Shown here one piece after another: positions 41,084 to 49,773 of a stretch of 64,000 nt of DNA. How positions within the stretch are numbered: the first letter of the stretch is position 1; each line of letters opens with the position of its first letter. This DNA is from DASUBN01 sp964584665. Its GTDB lineage: Bacteria; Pseudomonadota; Gammaproteobacteria; Natronospirales; REEB76. The stretch spans positions 82,383 to 146,382 of the forward strand of contig CAZPAO010000002.1 of NCBI GenBank assembly GCA_964584665.1. The letters are read 5' to 3'. Both the position numbers and the translations under genes were made by a program. The notes under the pieces are model-generated. The model searched no databases and was not told the DNA's origin. It was given only the letters and a program-made list of their open reading frames with translations.

Positions 41084-43366
41084 TCATGGGTGAAATGCAT
41101 AGGCCACCTTGAGGAAAAATTGGCGCTGGTCGCCGTCGAAGGGCGGCAGTGCCTGCACATGGGCACCATTGATGCGCCAGCCTGCATAAAAATGGCTCTG
41201 GGGCGTTAACTCGTAAGCGAACTGCAACGTGGCGGAGGTGCTTTCTGTTCGCACTGCCACCGGTTGCGCGTAGTTCGCCTGGTCACGGCGGATGAGGTCA
41301 TCTTCGGTGCTGAGTTCGACGTAGGCCAGGGCGCTGAAGAACCACAGCACGCGCAGCTGTTCCCCGTGCTCGTCGAAGAGTCTCGCCGAGGCCGTGGTGT
41401 GCGACACCATATCCAGCTGCTGATAACTGCTCACGAGATCGAGTTCCAAGCGGTCGGCAGGGAAGGCCTGTAGCGTAACCACCGCCAGCGGACCTCGCCC
41501 CTTCTCGCCGGTGATGAAGTCGATCGCTTGTCCGAGCGTAAGGTCGGTCTTGAGTGACACGAAGCGCGCCCCGGGGTTGATGGACAAATCGAAGGTCACG
41601 AAGTCCAGTCGCTGCAAGCCAGCCTGAGTGAGTTGCTCATCGGCGGGATGCCAGGCCAGGCTTATCGATGTGTTGTGGGTTGCGCTCAGGCTCAGTGTCG
41701 GCGCGATGGAGCGCAGCACCGTATCGCCCCGGTCATCGATGCTGCGTGCCACGACCAGCTGCGGCTCGACGTTGCTCACCCAGCTGCCTTTATCAGGGTA
41801 GAAGATGTAGCCGAGGTTGCCGCTCAGCTCGCGCACACCCACTTGGGTTATGAACCCGTCCCAGCTGCGGAAACCCTGGCCGAACCGCTGATAGATGGTC
41901 TCCCAGGCCCAGCGCTGGGCTGCATGAGTCCAGTCGGCATAGAGCGCATGATCGTCGAAGGATTGGCCTTGCCAGCCGGAATACAGGTCGGGCCGGTCCG
42001 GATCCTGGGTGGCGCTGTAAAGGTATTGCAGCTTGACCCTATCGTCGTCGTCGGGAGTCCAGACCAAGTCTGGACCCAGTGTCAGGTTATGGCTGCCATC
42101 CCCATTGCGCCGATAAGTGAACAGGCCGCCGCTCTGCCAGTCGCTGTCGAAGAGTTCGAAGCGGCCGAGCGCGGCCTGCGATTGCCCGAACTGCGGCACT
42201 AACGCGGAACCCAGCAGCCCTGGCTCGACGATACTGCCTCCGCCCTTGTCTTGGGTTGCCAGCAGTGTGTAGTTGCCATCGTCTTGCTGCTGGGTGAGGC
42301 GCAGGCCCCAGCGCGGCGCGCTGACAGTGCGCGTATAGATGGCTTGGATCGGTGTGCTCAGGAGGTTGCTGCTCTCGAGGAAGAACGGCCGTTTCTCGGG
42401 GAAGAACAACGCGAATTGGTTGTTGGCGGTAGGCTGGAAGTCGTCGGATTCCACCTGCGAGAAATCCGGGTTGAAAGCGCCGTCCACCACCGTGCCGGCA
42501 TGCGGCTGCCAACTGAGATAACCGCCTATGTTGCTATGGTCATCGCTGCTGGAACCAAGATCGCCGCTGCTGCCGTCATGGGTGAGGGTGACCTCGGGAG
42601 TCAACACCAGCGAACTGCCCGCGGCTGCCGCCGGGAAGGCGTCGAGGACCACATCGCCCGCATGGCACATCAGGCAGTTGTTGTCCGGTGGGATCTTGAT
42701 GCTGGCTTCACCATAGTAGTTGTCGCGGATGATGCCGCGGGCAGCGATGAGCTTCCAGGTCTGCCGCTCACCTGGCCGGTAACGAAGACTGGTGAGGGGG
42801 ATGCGCATGACTGCCGTCCAGCCATGCGTATTACGGGCGGTGTAGGATTGCCAATCGAAATCCGGCGCATAGTCGGTTGCCTGGATGTCTTCATTGAAAA
42901 TGCCGTCCTGCTGGGTCCCCTGCACGTTGACAGCGAACGTCTGTGCGCTGCGCCCGGTATCCAATGCATCCAAGTAGATGTGCACATAATCTTCGCTGAT
43001 GGGGTCGTGGAATTGGTCGCGACGCACATAATGGTCCCGTATGAGTGTCGGGTCGGGGTCGTCGGCTTCGAAACCCACGTAGAGATACTGATCGTCATAC
43101 AACAGCTTTACCCGCGTGGGATAGGCGGAAGGCACCAGCGGATGGGGGAAGACCTCGAAGAACTGATCCACCGATCGCGCAGCGGCCCACAAAGGGTCAT
43201 CCAGGGTGCCATCCAGCATCGGGGGTCTGGCCACCTTAAGCGCCACCCATTGCGGGCCAGCTGCGTGGGCAGGCATCGCTCCCAAGCCCGTGGCTACGCA
43301 CAATGCGAGTATCAGCCGACCGAGCGTCACTCGCCACGGCAACGTAAGGATTCGGAGGCAGTGCAT
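41084..43366 (-). CDS. CBM9-like/DUF5916-type outer-membrane protein with a CXXCH motif
   Basis: 760 residues. A signal peptide (about 1-36) is followed by a carbohydrate-binding-9-like domain (KVARPPMLDGTLDDPLW, LLYDDQYLYVGFEADDPDP, DYVHIYLDALDTGRSAQTF, GWTAVMRIPLTSLRY). A DUF5916-type barrel continues to the C-terminus (FFPEKRPFFLESSNLL, then many strands). Residues 231-235 read CLMCH, a c-type heme attachment motif, in a loop after the CBM9 domain. The role is unknown. Codon choice is somewhat less GC-rich than most of the window. Confidence 0.85.
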   Translation of the reverse strand: MHCLRILTLPWRVTLGRLILALCVATGLGAMPAHAAGPQWVALKVARPPMLDGTLDDPLWAAARSVDQFFEVFPHPLVPSAYPTRVKLLYDDQYLYVGFEADDPDPTLIRDHYVRRDQFHDPISEDYVHIYLDALDTGRSAQTFAVNVQGTQQDGIFNEDIQATDYAPDFDWQSYTARNTHGWTAVMRIPLTSLRYRPGERQTWKLIAARGIIRDNYYGEASIKIPPDNNCLMCHAGDVVLDAFPAAAAGSSLVLTPEVTLTHDGSSGDLGSSSDDHSNIGGYLSWQPHAGTVVDGAFNPDFSQVESDDFQPTANNQFALFFPEKRPFFLESSNLLSTPIQAIYTRTVSAPRWGLRLTQQQDDGNYTLLATQDKGGGSIVEPGLLGSALVPQFGQSQAALGRFELFDSDWQSGGLFTYRRNGDGSHNLTLGPDLVWTPDDDDRVKLQYLYSATQDPDRPDLYSGWQGQSFDDHALYADWTHAAQRWAWETIYQRFGQGFRSWDGFITQVGVRELSGNLGYIFYPDKGSWVSNVEPQLVVARSIDDRGDTVLRSIAPTLSLSATHNTSISLAWHPADEQLTQAGLQRLDFVTFDLSINPGARFVSLKTDLTLGQAIDFITGEKGRGPLAVVTLQAFPADRLELDLVSSYQQLDMVSHTTASARLFDEHGEQLRVLWFFSALAYVELSTEDDLIRRDQANYAQPVAVRTESTSATLQFAYELTPQSHFYAGWRINGAHVQALPPFDGDQRQFFLKVAYAFHP

Positions 43367-43439
43367 GGTTCCCCTCGGTGAGCTGGGCCTGATACGGTGG
43401 AGCCACCCCTTTATGCGGACGTGCTCACTTCGCCACCGG

Positions 43440-43838
43440 CTAGCCGACCAGGCTTCCCCCGGTCAGTATCAGCACGATACCGGCGGTAGCCACCGCCCAG
43501 GCCACGGTACGCACCACGGGTACGCCTGATGCATAAAGCGGCACGTACAGAACCCTGCCCCAGAGATACAGCTCGGCTCCCAAGAGCACGATACCTCCGG
43601 TGTGCCCCGAGGAATGCGCAAGCCATGTTGCAGCCAAAAACAGCACGAATGTCTCAAGGAAGTTGCGTACGCAACGCTCCAGGCGACCTGCGATGCCGGC
43701 CAATGGAGCCATCGGTGCGTCCCGCGGACCCAATGCCCATCGCAGCCCTCGCTGGCGCACCATGAAGAGCGTCGCGATCAGCAATTGCGCTAGCCCCAGG
43801 ACCACGGACCAAGATACGATTTCTAAAAGCGGTGTCAT
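43440..43838 (-). CDS. MAPEG family membrane protein
   Basis: 132 residues with four helices. It contains RLERCVRNFLETFVLFLAATWLAH and GAELYLWGRVLYVPLYASGVPVVRT, matching MAPEG (glutathione-linked microsomal-type enzymes). Bacterial members have glutathione transferase/peroxidase activity or unknown roles. It is divergent from the Crp/Fnr gene at 43998 with a CRP-like site between them. Confidence 0.88.
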   Translation of the reverse strand: MTPLLEIVSWSVVLGLAQLLIATLFMVRQRGLRWALGPRDAPMAPLAGIAGRLERCVRNFLETFVLFLAATWLAHSSGHTGGIVLLGAELYLWGRVLYVPLYASGVPVVRTVAWAVATAGIVLILTGGSLVG

Positions 43839-43908
43839 GTGATTTGACCAGCACTGACTGCCCGGTTGGATATTGGTTGAAAGTGTGGTCGGCCTAAGAG
43901 AGGATGTA

Positions 43909-43924
43909 TGTAACTTATGTCACC
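43909..43924. promoter_or_regulatory. CRP/FNR-type half-conserved palindrome
   Basis: TGTAA-CTTATG-TCACC fits TGTGA-N6-TCACA at 8 of 10 defined positions. It lies in the 159-bp divergent gap between the MAPEG and Crp/Fnr genes, so autoregulation and control of MAPEG are possible. Confidence 0.4.
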
Positions 43925-43997
43925 GACCCCCGATATTGGGCAGTGCAACCTCAGCAAGAGCTGATCCGTCGATAATTTAGATACTCCGGTGAAGACA

Positions 43998-44660
43998 ATG
44001 AACACTCTCAGTAAAGATAAAGAGCTTCTGGAGCTCTATCCGGTGCTTAAATCGCTCCCGAAGATGGAGATCGAGGACGCATTGAAGCATTCTGAAGTGA
44101 TGAGCCTGAAAACCGGCGCCGTCGTATTCGAAGAACTCCAGAGCTGCAAAACCTTCCCTTTCATCCTTACCGGCAACGTACGGGTGATAAAACGATCCCC
44201 CGCGGGCAGGGAGATATCGCTCTACAACGTCACCCCTGGAGACGCTTGTGTGGTTTCGTCGGCATGTCTGCTAGGGCATAAGCCCTATAACGCTGTGGGC
44301 TTGGTCGAAGCAGATTGTGAACTGGTCATGATGCCGGCCGAGGATTTCGATTGTCTCTTGACGATCAGGGACTTCAGAGAATTCATTTTCTCTCTTTTCT
44401 CCAAGCGGGTGCTGGACCTGATGCAGCTCGTCGACGAGGTCGCTTTTCGGAAACTAGATCAGCGATTGGCGCGTCTATTAATGAGTAAAGGGCTCGTCAT
44501 AGAGATTTCTCACCAGGCGCTTGCCGATGAATTGGGGACGGTCCGGGAGATGATTACCAGAACATTGAATAGTTTCGCTGACAGTGGGGTCGTCCGCTTG
44601 CGTAGGGGTTGCATCGAAATCGTCGATAGACCCGGTTTAGAACGGCTCAGCGCACTCTGA
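43998..44660 (+). CDS. Crp/Fnr family transcriptional regulator
   Basis: 220 residues. A cyclic-nucleotide-binding-like sensor domain (PFILTGNVRVIKRSPAGREISLYNVTPGDACVVSSACLLG) is followed by a dimerisation helix and a Crp-type HTH (ISHQALADELGTVREMITRTLNSF). The FNR N-terminal Cys cluster is absent; Cys residues lie in the CVVSSAC segment instead, which might serve as a redox or cofactor site. ATG 43998 follows GGTGA; a GTG at 43989 is in frame. Its base composition is less GC-rich than its neighbours, hinting at separate ancestry. Confidence 0.92.
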   Translation: MNTLSKDKELLELYPVLKSLPKMEIEDALKHSEVMSLKTGAVVFEELQSCKTFPFILTGNVRVIKRSPAGREISLYNVTPGDACVVSSACLLGHKPYNAVGLVEADCELVMMPAEDFDCLLTIRDFREFIFSLFSKRVLDLMQLVDEVAFRKLDQRLARLLMSKGLVIEISHQALADELGTVREMITRTLNSFADSGVVRLRRGCIEIVDRPGLERLSAL

Positions 44661-45299
44661 AAGCACTCTGCCTGCTGTGTGAACACCTGCAGATATTTGA
44701 TAGCGCCTAATAGCGCCCAGAGATTAGATTTTAAGCTTAGCTAGGTCACGCCATCCCTGGTGCCTTCCTGCCGGCCCGCTACGCGGCACATCCTGTGCCG
44801 CTAGCGGTCCAGGGGCCTACATCCATGTAAGCCCGTTCGCCGCATGCGGCGAACCCCGGCGCCGGCGCTCGGCCTGTCGGCCGAGCCCAGAGCTGGGTGA
44901 GTCCAGATCAAAGCACAGCTCTGGCCTGGACGAACGGGCGGCCAGGATGGCTGCCCAGGAGAGGCGAACAATGCAGGGCTCGAAGCGAAGCTTCGAGCGG
45001 GCATACAGGACGTATGCCCTGGGCCGCGAGCGGAGCAGGATGCGTAGCGCTGCGGAATGCTCGCCGTGCGCTCATAAAAGTGGTTCGACTCCACGGACTT
45101 CTTAAAACTGCTGCTGAGAGCTATCTGATACTTAGGCAGCCCACGCCGTCCCTGGTGCCTTCCTGCCGCCGCTCCCGGCGCCGACGCTCGGCCTGTCGGC
45201 CGAGCCCAGAGCTGGAGTCGCCAATTGGGGTGGTTCGACTCCACCGCCAATTTTTTGACAGCATGGAAATCAAAAAGGAGCAAATTTAAGGATATTGAG
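44661..45299. repeat. 638-bp intergenic block of stacked hairpins and a partial duplication
   Basis: No gene is visible. Stems include GCGGCACA/TGTGCCGC (44783-44801), TTCGCCGC/GCGGCGAA (44837-44854), GCTCGGCC/GGCCGAGC (44867-44886), CCAGAGCTG/CAGCTCTGG, GCTCGAAGC/GCTTCGAGC (44979-44999) and GGGCATAC/GTATGCCC (45000-45020). Several loops centre on GGA. The segment 44748-44772 plus 44856-44895 is repeated at 45143-45214 with the middle deleted. GTGG-TTCGACT-CCAC occurs at 45080 and 45230, copying the T-arm of the nearby tRNA-Phe in the opposite orientation. Confidence 0.7.
45223..45256 (+). terminator. plus-strand Rho-independent terminator with a tRNA T-arm-like core
   Basis: AATTGG-GGTGG, loop TTCGACT, CCACC-G-CCAATT, then TTTT. 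The 11-bp stem has one bulge. It would end plus-strand transcripts crossing 44661-45220, although no plus-strand gene lies nearer than the Crp/Fnr stop at 44660. Confidence 0.65.
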
Positions 45300-45375
<76 letters not shown>

Positions 45376-45546
45376 ATATTTTGACTAAGTCGAGTCTTCG
45401 ACGCTTCGCCGCCTCTAGCGGGCTGTAAAACACGTATTAGAGACAACGAAGGGCGGCTATTAGACCGGCGAAACCCAGCCGGGTCAAGGGGTTCGGCGGA
45501 TTTTTGACTTGCCGGGATGCGGCCACTACCCTGCTTGGAGCCAAGG

Positions 45547-46809
45547 ATGAACAGCCAGATCCGCCACACGGCCGCGCCCCTCGGGGATGCGGCGCCCGAG
45601 GGACGCTACGCCGCAGTGCGTGCGCTCACGGAGGACCTGTGCCGCAGCCTTGGGCCCGAGGACATGGCCCTGCAGAGCATGCCGGATGCCAGCCCCACCA
45701 AGTGGCACCTGGCACACACCAGTTGGTTCTTCGAGACCTTCCTGCTGACGCCGCGCCTGCCGGGCTACCGGCCTTTCCATGCGGACTACACCTATCTCTT
45801 CAATTCCTATTACCAGAGCGTCGGCGGGATGCACCCGCGGCCGCTGCGCGGCCTGCTCTCACGCCCCACGGTGGCGGAGGTGCTCGCCTACCGCGCGCAC
45901 GTGGACGGACATATGCAGAAGCTGCTGGGCGACCAGGGCGCGGATGCGACGCTCGCGGCGCTGCTCACCCTCGGCCTCAACCATGAACAGCAGCACCAGG
46001 AGTTGTTGCTCATGGACTTGAAGAATCTCTTCTCCCTGAACCCGCTCAAGCCCGCATGGCGCCCGCTGCCCAGGCCCGCGGCCGCGCGCAGCGCGGCGCT
46101 GAGATATGTGCCGAGGCCGGCAGGCCAAGTCTCCATCGGACATGCGGGATCCGGCTTCGCCTTCGACAACGAGACGCCGCGGCATGCGGCGCTGGTGCCG
46201 GCCCATCAGATCGCGGCGCGACCCGTGAGCAACGGCGAATACCGGGAGTTCATCCGTGCCGGCGGCTATCGGGACGCGGGAGTGTGGATGTCGGACGGCT
46301 GGGCCACCGTGCAGCGGGAAGGCTGGCAGCGGCCGCTCTATTGGAGCGAGGACCTGGGATCGGAATTCACCCTGGGCGGCATGCACGAGATCGTCTGGGA
46401 CGCCCCGGTCTGCCATGTGAGCTGGTACGAGGCGGATGCCTATGCCCGCTGGGCCGGCGCGCGCCTGCCCACGGAGGCCGAATGGGAGAGCCTCGCGGCC
46501 ACACAAGCCCTGAGCGGAAACTTCCTCGACAGCGGCCTGTTCCAGCCGTCGCCCGGCGGCGGCGAGGACCTGCAGATGTTCGGCGACGTGTGGGAGTGGA
46601 CCGCGAGCCCCTACTCCGCCTATCCGGGCTACAAGCCGCTCACGGGCTCCCTCGGCGAATACAACGGCAAGTTCATGGCCAACCAGATGGTACTGAAGGG
46701 CGGGGCCTGCGTCACGCCCGCGGGCCATGTGCGCGCGAGCTACCGCAACTTCTTCTACCCGCAGCAGCGCTGGCAGTTCGCCGGCCTGCGCCTGGCCCAG
46801 GACGCGTGA
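45547..46809 (+). CDS. egtB: ergothioneine biosynthesis sulfoxide synthase EgtB
   Basis: 420 residues. The N-terminal DinB_2 domain has the iron ligands His57 (KWHLAHTSWFFE) and HEQQHQE (His146, His150). The C-terminal FGE-sulfatase/formylglycine-like domain reads ETPRHAALVPAHQIAARPVSNGEYREF, RLPTEAEWE, DVWEWTASPY and MVLKGGACVT. EgtB joins a sulfur donor (gamma-Glu-Cys or Cys) to hercynine with oxygen. ATG 45547 follows AAGG. It is directly followed by egtD, two bp apart, so the two make the hercynine-to-sulfoxide steps together. Confidence 0.95.
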   Translation: MNSQIRHTAAPLGDAAPEGRYAAVRALTEDLCRSLGPEDMALQSMPDASPTKWHLAHTSWFFETFLLTPRLPGYRPFHADYTYLFNSYYQSVGGMHPRPLRGLLSRPTVAEVLAYRAHVDGHMQKLLGDQGADATLAALLTLGLNHEQQHQELLLMDLKNLFSLNPLKPAWRPLPRPAAARSAALRYVPRPAGQVSIGHAGSGFAFDNETPRHAALVPAHQIAARPVSNGEYREFIRAGGYRDAGVWMSDGWATVQREGWQRPLYWSEDLGSEFTLGGMHEIVWDAPVCHVSWYEADAYARWAGARLPTEAEWESLAATQALSGNFLDSGLFQPSPGGGEDLQMFGDVWEWTASPYSAYPGYKPLTGSLGEYNGKFMANQMVLKGGACVTPAGHVRASYRNFFYPQQRWQFAGLRLAQDA

Positions 46810-46811
46810 CC

Positions 46812-47792
46812 ATGCAGATCTCCCAGGCGCTCTCCGTCACCCTGCACGACTACCACCCGCGCGTGGACGAGATGGCCGATGAAGTGCTGGCGGGCCTCAA
46901 CGAACGGCAGAAGACCCTGCCCTGCAAGTATTTCTACGACGAGCGCGGCTCGCAGCTGTTCGACGCCATCTGCGAGTTGCCCGAGTACTACGTGACCCGC
47001 ACCGAGCTCGGCATCATGGAGACCCACGTGGATGCCATGGCGGCGGCGCTGGGCGAGCGGCTGATGCTGGTGGAGCCGGGCAGTGGCAGCAGCCTGAAGA
47101 CGCGCATGCTGCTGGAGCACCTGGCGCAGCCGGTGGCCTACGTGCCGGTGGACATCTCCCGCGAGCACCTGGTGCGGGCGGCGGACGAACTCAACCGGTG
47201 CTATCCGGCGCTGGAAGTGCTGCCGGTCTGCGCCGACTTCAACCAGGCTTTCCGGGTGCCCGCCTCGCGCAAGGCGGCGGCCCGCAGCGCGGTGTATTTC
47301 CCGGGCTCGACCCTCGGCAACTTCGCGCCGGTGGAAGCCGTGGCGCTGCTGCGCCACATGCGCCGGCTCGCGGGCCTGGATGGCGCGCTGCTCATCGGCA
47401 TCGACATGCAGAAGGACCGGCAGGTGCTGGAGCGGGCCTATGACGATGCTCAGGGCGTGACCGCGGAGTTCAACCTCAACATCCTCGCGCGCATCAACCG
47501 CGAATTGGACGCGGACTTCGATCTCGCGTGCTTCCACCACCGCGCCGTGTACAACGAGAAAGAAGGCTGCATCGAGATGCATCTGGTGAGCGCGCTTGCC
47601 CAGACGGTACAGGTGGCGGGCGAGCGCTTCACGTTCCGGGCCGGCGAGCACATCCTGAGCGAGCGCTCACACAAGTACACGCTGGAGGGTTTCACGCGGC
47701 TGGCAGCCCAGGCGGGTCTCGCCATCGGTCAGCGCTGGACCGACGACCGGCAGTATTTCAGCGTGCTGTATCTGACGCCGGCCGAAGCCTGA
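46812..47792 (+). CDS. egtD: L-histidine N-alpha-methyltransferase EgtD
   Basis: 326 residues of the DUF2260/EgtD family. It opens DEMADEVLAGLNERQKTLPCKYFYDERGSQLFDAICELPEYY, then LVEPGSGSSLKTRMLL (SAM-binding), VPVDISREHL, and YFPGSTLGNF. The C-terminal part carries the His-binding residues (EMHLVSAL). It trimethylates histidine to hercynine, the EgtB substrate. It starts two bases after the egtB stop with no obvious Shine-Dalgarno sequence, so translational coupling is likely. Confidence 0.95.
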   Translation: MQISQALSVTLHDYHPRVDEMADEVLAGLNERQKTLPCKYFYDERGSQLFDAICELPEYYVTRTELGIMETHVDAMAAALGERLMLVEPGSGSSLKTRMLLEHLAQPVAYVPVDISREHLVRAADELNRCYPALEVLPVCADFNQAFRVPASRKAAARSAVYFPGSTLGNFAPVEAVALLRHMRRLAGLDGALLIGIDMQKDRQVLERAYDDAQGVTAEFNLNILARINRELDADFDLACFHHRAVYNEKEGCIEMHLVSALAQTVQVAGERFTFRAGEHILSERSHKYTLEGFTRLAAQAGLAIGQRWTDDRQYFSVLYLTPAEA

Positions 47793-48065
47793 TTATTCAG
47801 GCGGTTTAAACCCTTCCGGCTTCGCCACCTCGCCTCCGCCGAACAGAAACTTCTCCATCTCTGCTTCGAGGAACTTGCGCGACTTCGGCTCGATCACCGA
47901 GAGCCGGTACTCGTTGATGAGCATGGTCTGATGGCGCAGCCACTGCTGCCAGGCAGCTTGCGAAACCTCTTCATATATCCGCTGGCCGAGAGCGCCGGGA
48001 TAGACCGGCCGATCCAAACCGGGGAGTTCCTGTTTCAGCAGCACGCACTGCACCATCCGAGCCAT
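47793..48065 (-). CDS. yggX: Fe(2+)-trafficking protein YggX
   Basis: 90 residues, full family length. It begins MARMVQCVLLKQELPGLDRPVYPGALGQRIYEEVS, the YggX signature with its conserved Cys7, and continues QQWLRHQTMLINEYRL. It protects iron-sulfur clusters and links to iron handling. ATG 48065 follows GGAG. It lies 14 bp downstream of mutY, the usual gammaproteobacterial order, and is convergent with egtD. Confidence 0.96.
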   Translation of the reverse strand: MARMVQCVLLKQELPGLDRPVYPGALGQRIYEEVSQAAWQQWLRHQTMLINEYRLSVIEPKSRKFLEAEMEKFLFGGGEVAKPEGFKPPE

Positions 48066-48079
48066 GTCCGTTCTCCGTC

Positions 48080-49135
48080 CTAGTCCGTCGCCAGGGATTC
48101 CAGCAGGCGTTTCACCGGTGCCGCGAGACCGAGCCGCGGCACCTCGTCCAGGGGTTGCCAGCGGCTGCCCGCATCTTCCCGCACCGCCGCTGCGGCGGGC
48201 AACTCGAGTTCCATGGGCTCGATGTCCAGGTGGAAATGGCTGAAGGTATGGCGTAGCGGCGCGTGCGCCCGCACCGAGCGCGGCGCCTTGCCGAAGCGCG
48301 CGCGGCACCAGGCCCGCACGTCCGCATCCGCGGCGACCTCCGGAAAGCCCCACAGGCCGCCCCAGATCCCGGCCGGCGGCCGGCGCTCCAGCAGCACTGC
48401 GCCTTCCGTCACCAGCATGAGCATGCGGGTGCGCTTCACCGGCAGCGCCTTGCGCGGCTTGGGGGTGGGGAACCGCGCCTGCTTGCCCAGGATGCGGGCC
48501 TTGCAGTCCGCCGCCACCGGGCACTCGCCGCAACGCGGCCGGCTGCGGGTACAGAGGGTGGCACCGAGATCCATGATGGCCTGGGTATAGTCCGCCGCAT
48601 CCTGCTTCGGCGTGAGGGAATCGGCCAGCGCCCAGAGCTTCGCCTCCACGCGCTTCTCGCCGGGCCAGCCGCTGATGGCGCCGTGGCGCGCGAGCACGCG
48701 CTTCACGTTGCCGTCCAGGATCGGATGGCGCTGGCCGGTGGACAGGGCGAGGATCGCGCCGGCGGTGGAACGGCCTATGCCGGGCAAGGCCTGCACAGAA
48801 TCCATGTCCTTCGGAAAACGCCCGCCGTGGCTGTCCTGCACCACCTGGGCCGCCTTCTGCAGGTTGCGGGCGCGGGCGTAGTAGCCGAGGCCGGTCCAGA
48901 GATGCAGCACCTCATCCAGCGGCGCATCCGCGAGCGTCTTGATGTCGGGGAAGCGCTCTAGGAAACGCCGGTAATAGGGGATGACGGTCGCCACCTGGGT
49001 CTGCTGCAGCATGATCTCCGAGACCCACACCCGGTAGGGCGTGCGGCGCTTCTGCCAGGGCAGGTCATGCCTGCCATGCTTCAGATGCCAGGCGATCAGC
49101 CGCTCGGCGAAGCTCTTCTCAGTACGTCTTGCCAT
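48080..49135 (-). CDS. mutY: A/G-specific adenine glycosylase MutY
   Basis: 351 residues. The HhH-GPD core contains Glu40 (SEIMLQQTQV), helix-hairpin-helix QALPGIGRSTAGAIL and catalytic Asp141 (PILDGNVKRV). The [4Fe-4S] loop has Cys195, 202, 205 and 211 (C-x6-C-x2-C-x5-C). The C-terminal NUDIX-like 8-oxoG recognition domain follows (LLERRPPAGIWGGLWGFPE, HTFSHFHLDI). It removes adenine opposite 8-oxoguanine. Its start overlaps the START-like gene upstream by 17 bp. Confidence 0.97.
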   Translation of the reverse strand: MARRTEKSFAERLIAWHLKHGRHDLPWQKRRTPYRVWVSEIMLQQTQVATVIPYYRRFLERFPDIKTLADAPLDEVLHLWTGLGYYARARNLQKAAQVVQDSHGGRFPKDMDSVQALPGIGRSTAGAILALSTGQRHPILDGNVKRVLARHGAISGWPGEKRVEAKLWALADSLTPKQDAADYTQAIMDLGATLCTRSRPRCGECPVAADCKARILGKQARFPTPKPRKALPVKRTRMLMLVTEGAVLLERRPPAGIWGGLWGFPEVAADADVRAWCRARFGKAPRSVRAHAPLRHTFSHFHLDIEPMELELPAAAAVREDAGSRWQPLDEVPRLGLAAPVKRLLESLATD

Positions 49136-49715
49136 GGCTCCCCGCGGTGATCGGCGGCAACTGTGCGCGCTGCCGCGCCAGGCGCTCTACGCCGGCGGCC
49201 GCGCGCCTGCCTTCGGCCTTGAGGCTGCCCACCACCAAGGCCGGGCCGATGAGCGGCGGCACCCAGAAGGCGGGTTCCAGCGTCAGTTCCATGCGCATGC
49301 GCGTGCCCTCGCCTTCCGCTTCCACCTGCCAGCTGCTGTCGCCTGACTTCAGGTTGCTCTGCTCCGGTAGCACCGTGGCCGAGAGGCCGAACGGCGGGGT
49401 GCGGATGAACTTCTGCGTCTCCTGGATGTGCCGGCAGATGAACAGCGCGCAGATGCGGCTGTCGGTGTAGACCACCGCTCCGCCTTCGTCCAGGGACTGC
49501 ACCACCCGGCTGGCGACGATGCTGGGCGAGATGCGCGCGAAATGAGCGTAGTCCGTGAGCACCGCGTACACCGCCTGCGGCGGTGCCGCGAGGTACACGT
49601 CGGCTTTCACCAGGTAGTGGCTGGCATCACGGGTCACTTCGAGGGCATGGAATTCGACCGCCTGGGCGGCGGCGGGCACTGCCGCGAGGCAGAGGATGAG
49701 GGAGCGTCCGCGCAT
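49119..49715 (-). CDS. exported START/polyketide cyclase-like (SRPBCC) protein
   Basis: 198 residues. A signal peptide (MRGRSLILCLAAVPAAAQA) is followed by a START/Bet v1 domain (KADVYLAAPPQAVYAVLTDYAHFARISPSIVASRVV, EGEGTRMRMELTLEPAFWVPPLIGPAL). It probably binds a lipid or hydrophobic ligand in the periplasm. Its 3' end overlaps mutY by 17 bp, and AsmA is 58 bp upstream, so the genes form one block asmA-START-mutY-yggX. Confidence 0.85.
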   Translation of the reverse strand: MRGRSLILCLAAVPAAAQAVEFHALEVTRDASHYLVKADVYLAAPPQAVYAVLTDYAHFARISPSIVASRVVQSLDEGGAVVYTDSRICALFICRHIQETQKFIRTPPFGLSATVLPEQSNLKSGDSSWQVEAEGEGTRMRMELTLEPAFWVPPLIGPALVVGSLKAEGRRAAAGVERLARQRAQLPPITAGSHGKTY

Positions 49716-49773
49716 CGATCCTGCCTCCGTCGCCCGACTCCCCCCTCCAGGAAAGACACGGGCGCGGCGCAGG

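Noticed and set aside
44661..45299. CRISPR array
   Set aside because: The repeats are hairpins of different sequence with no regular spacer length, and there are no cas genes.
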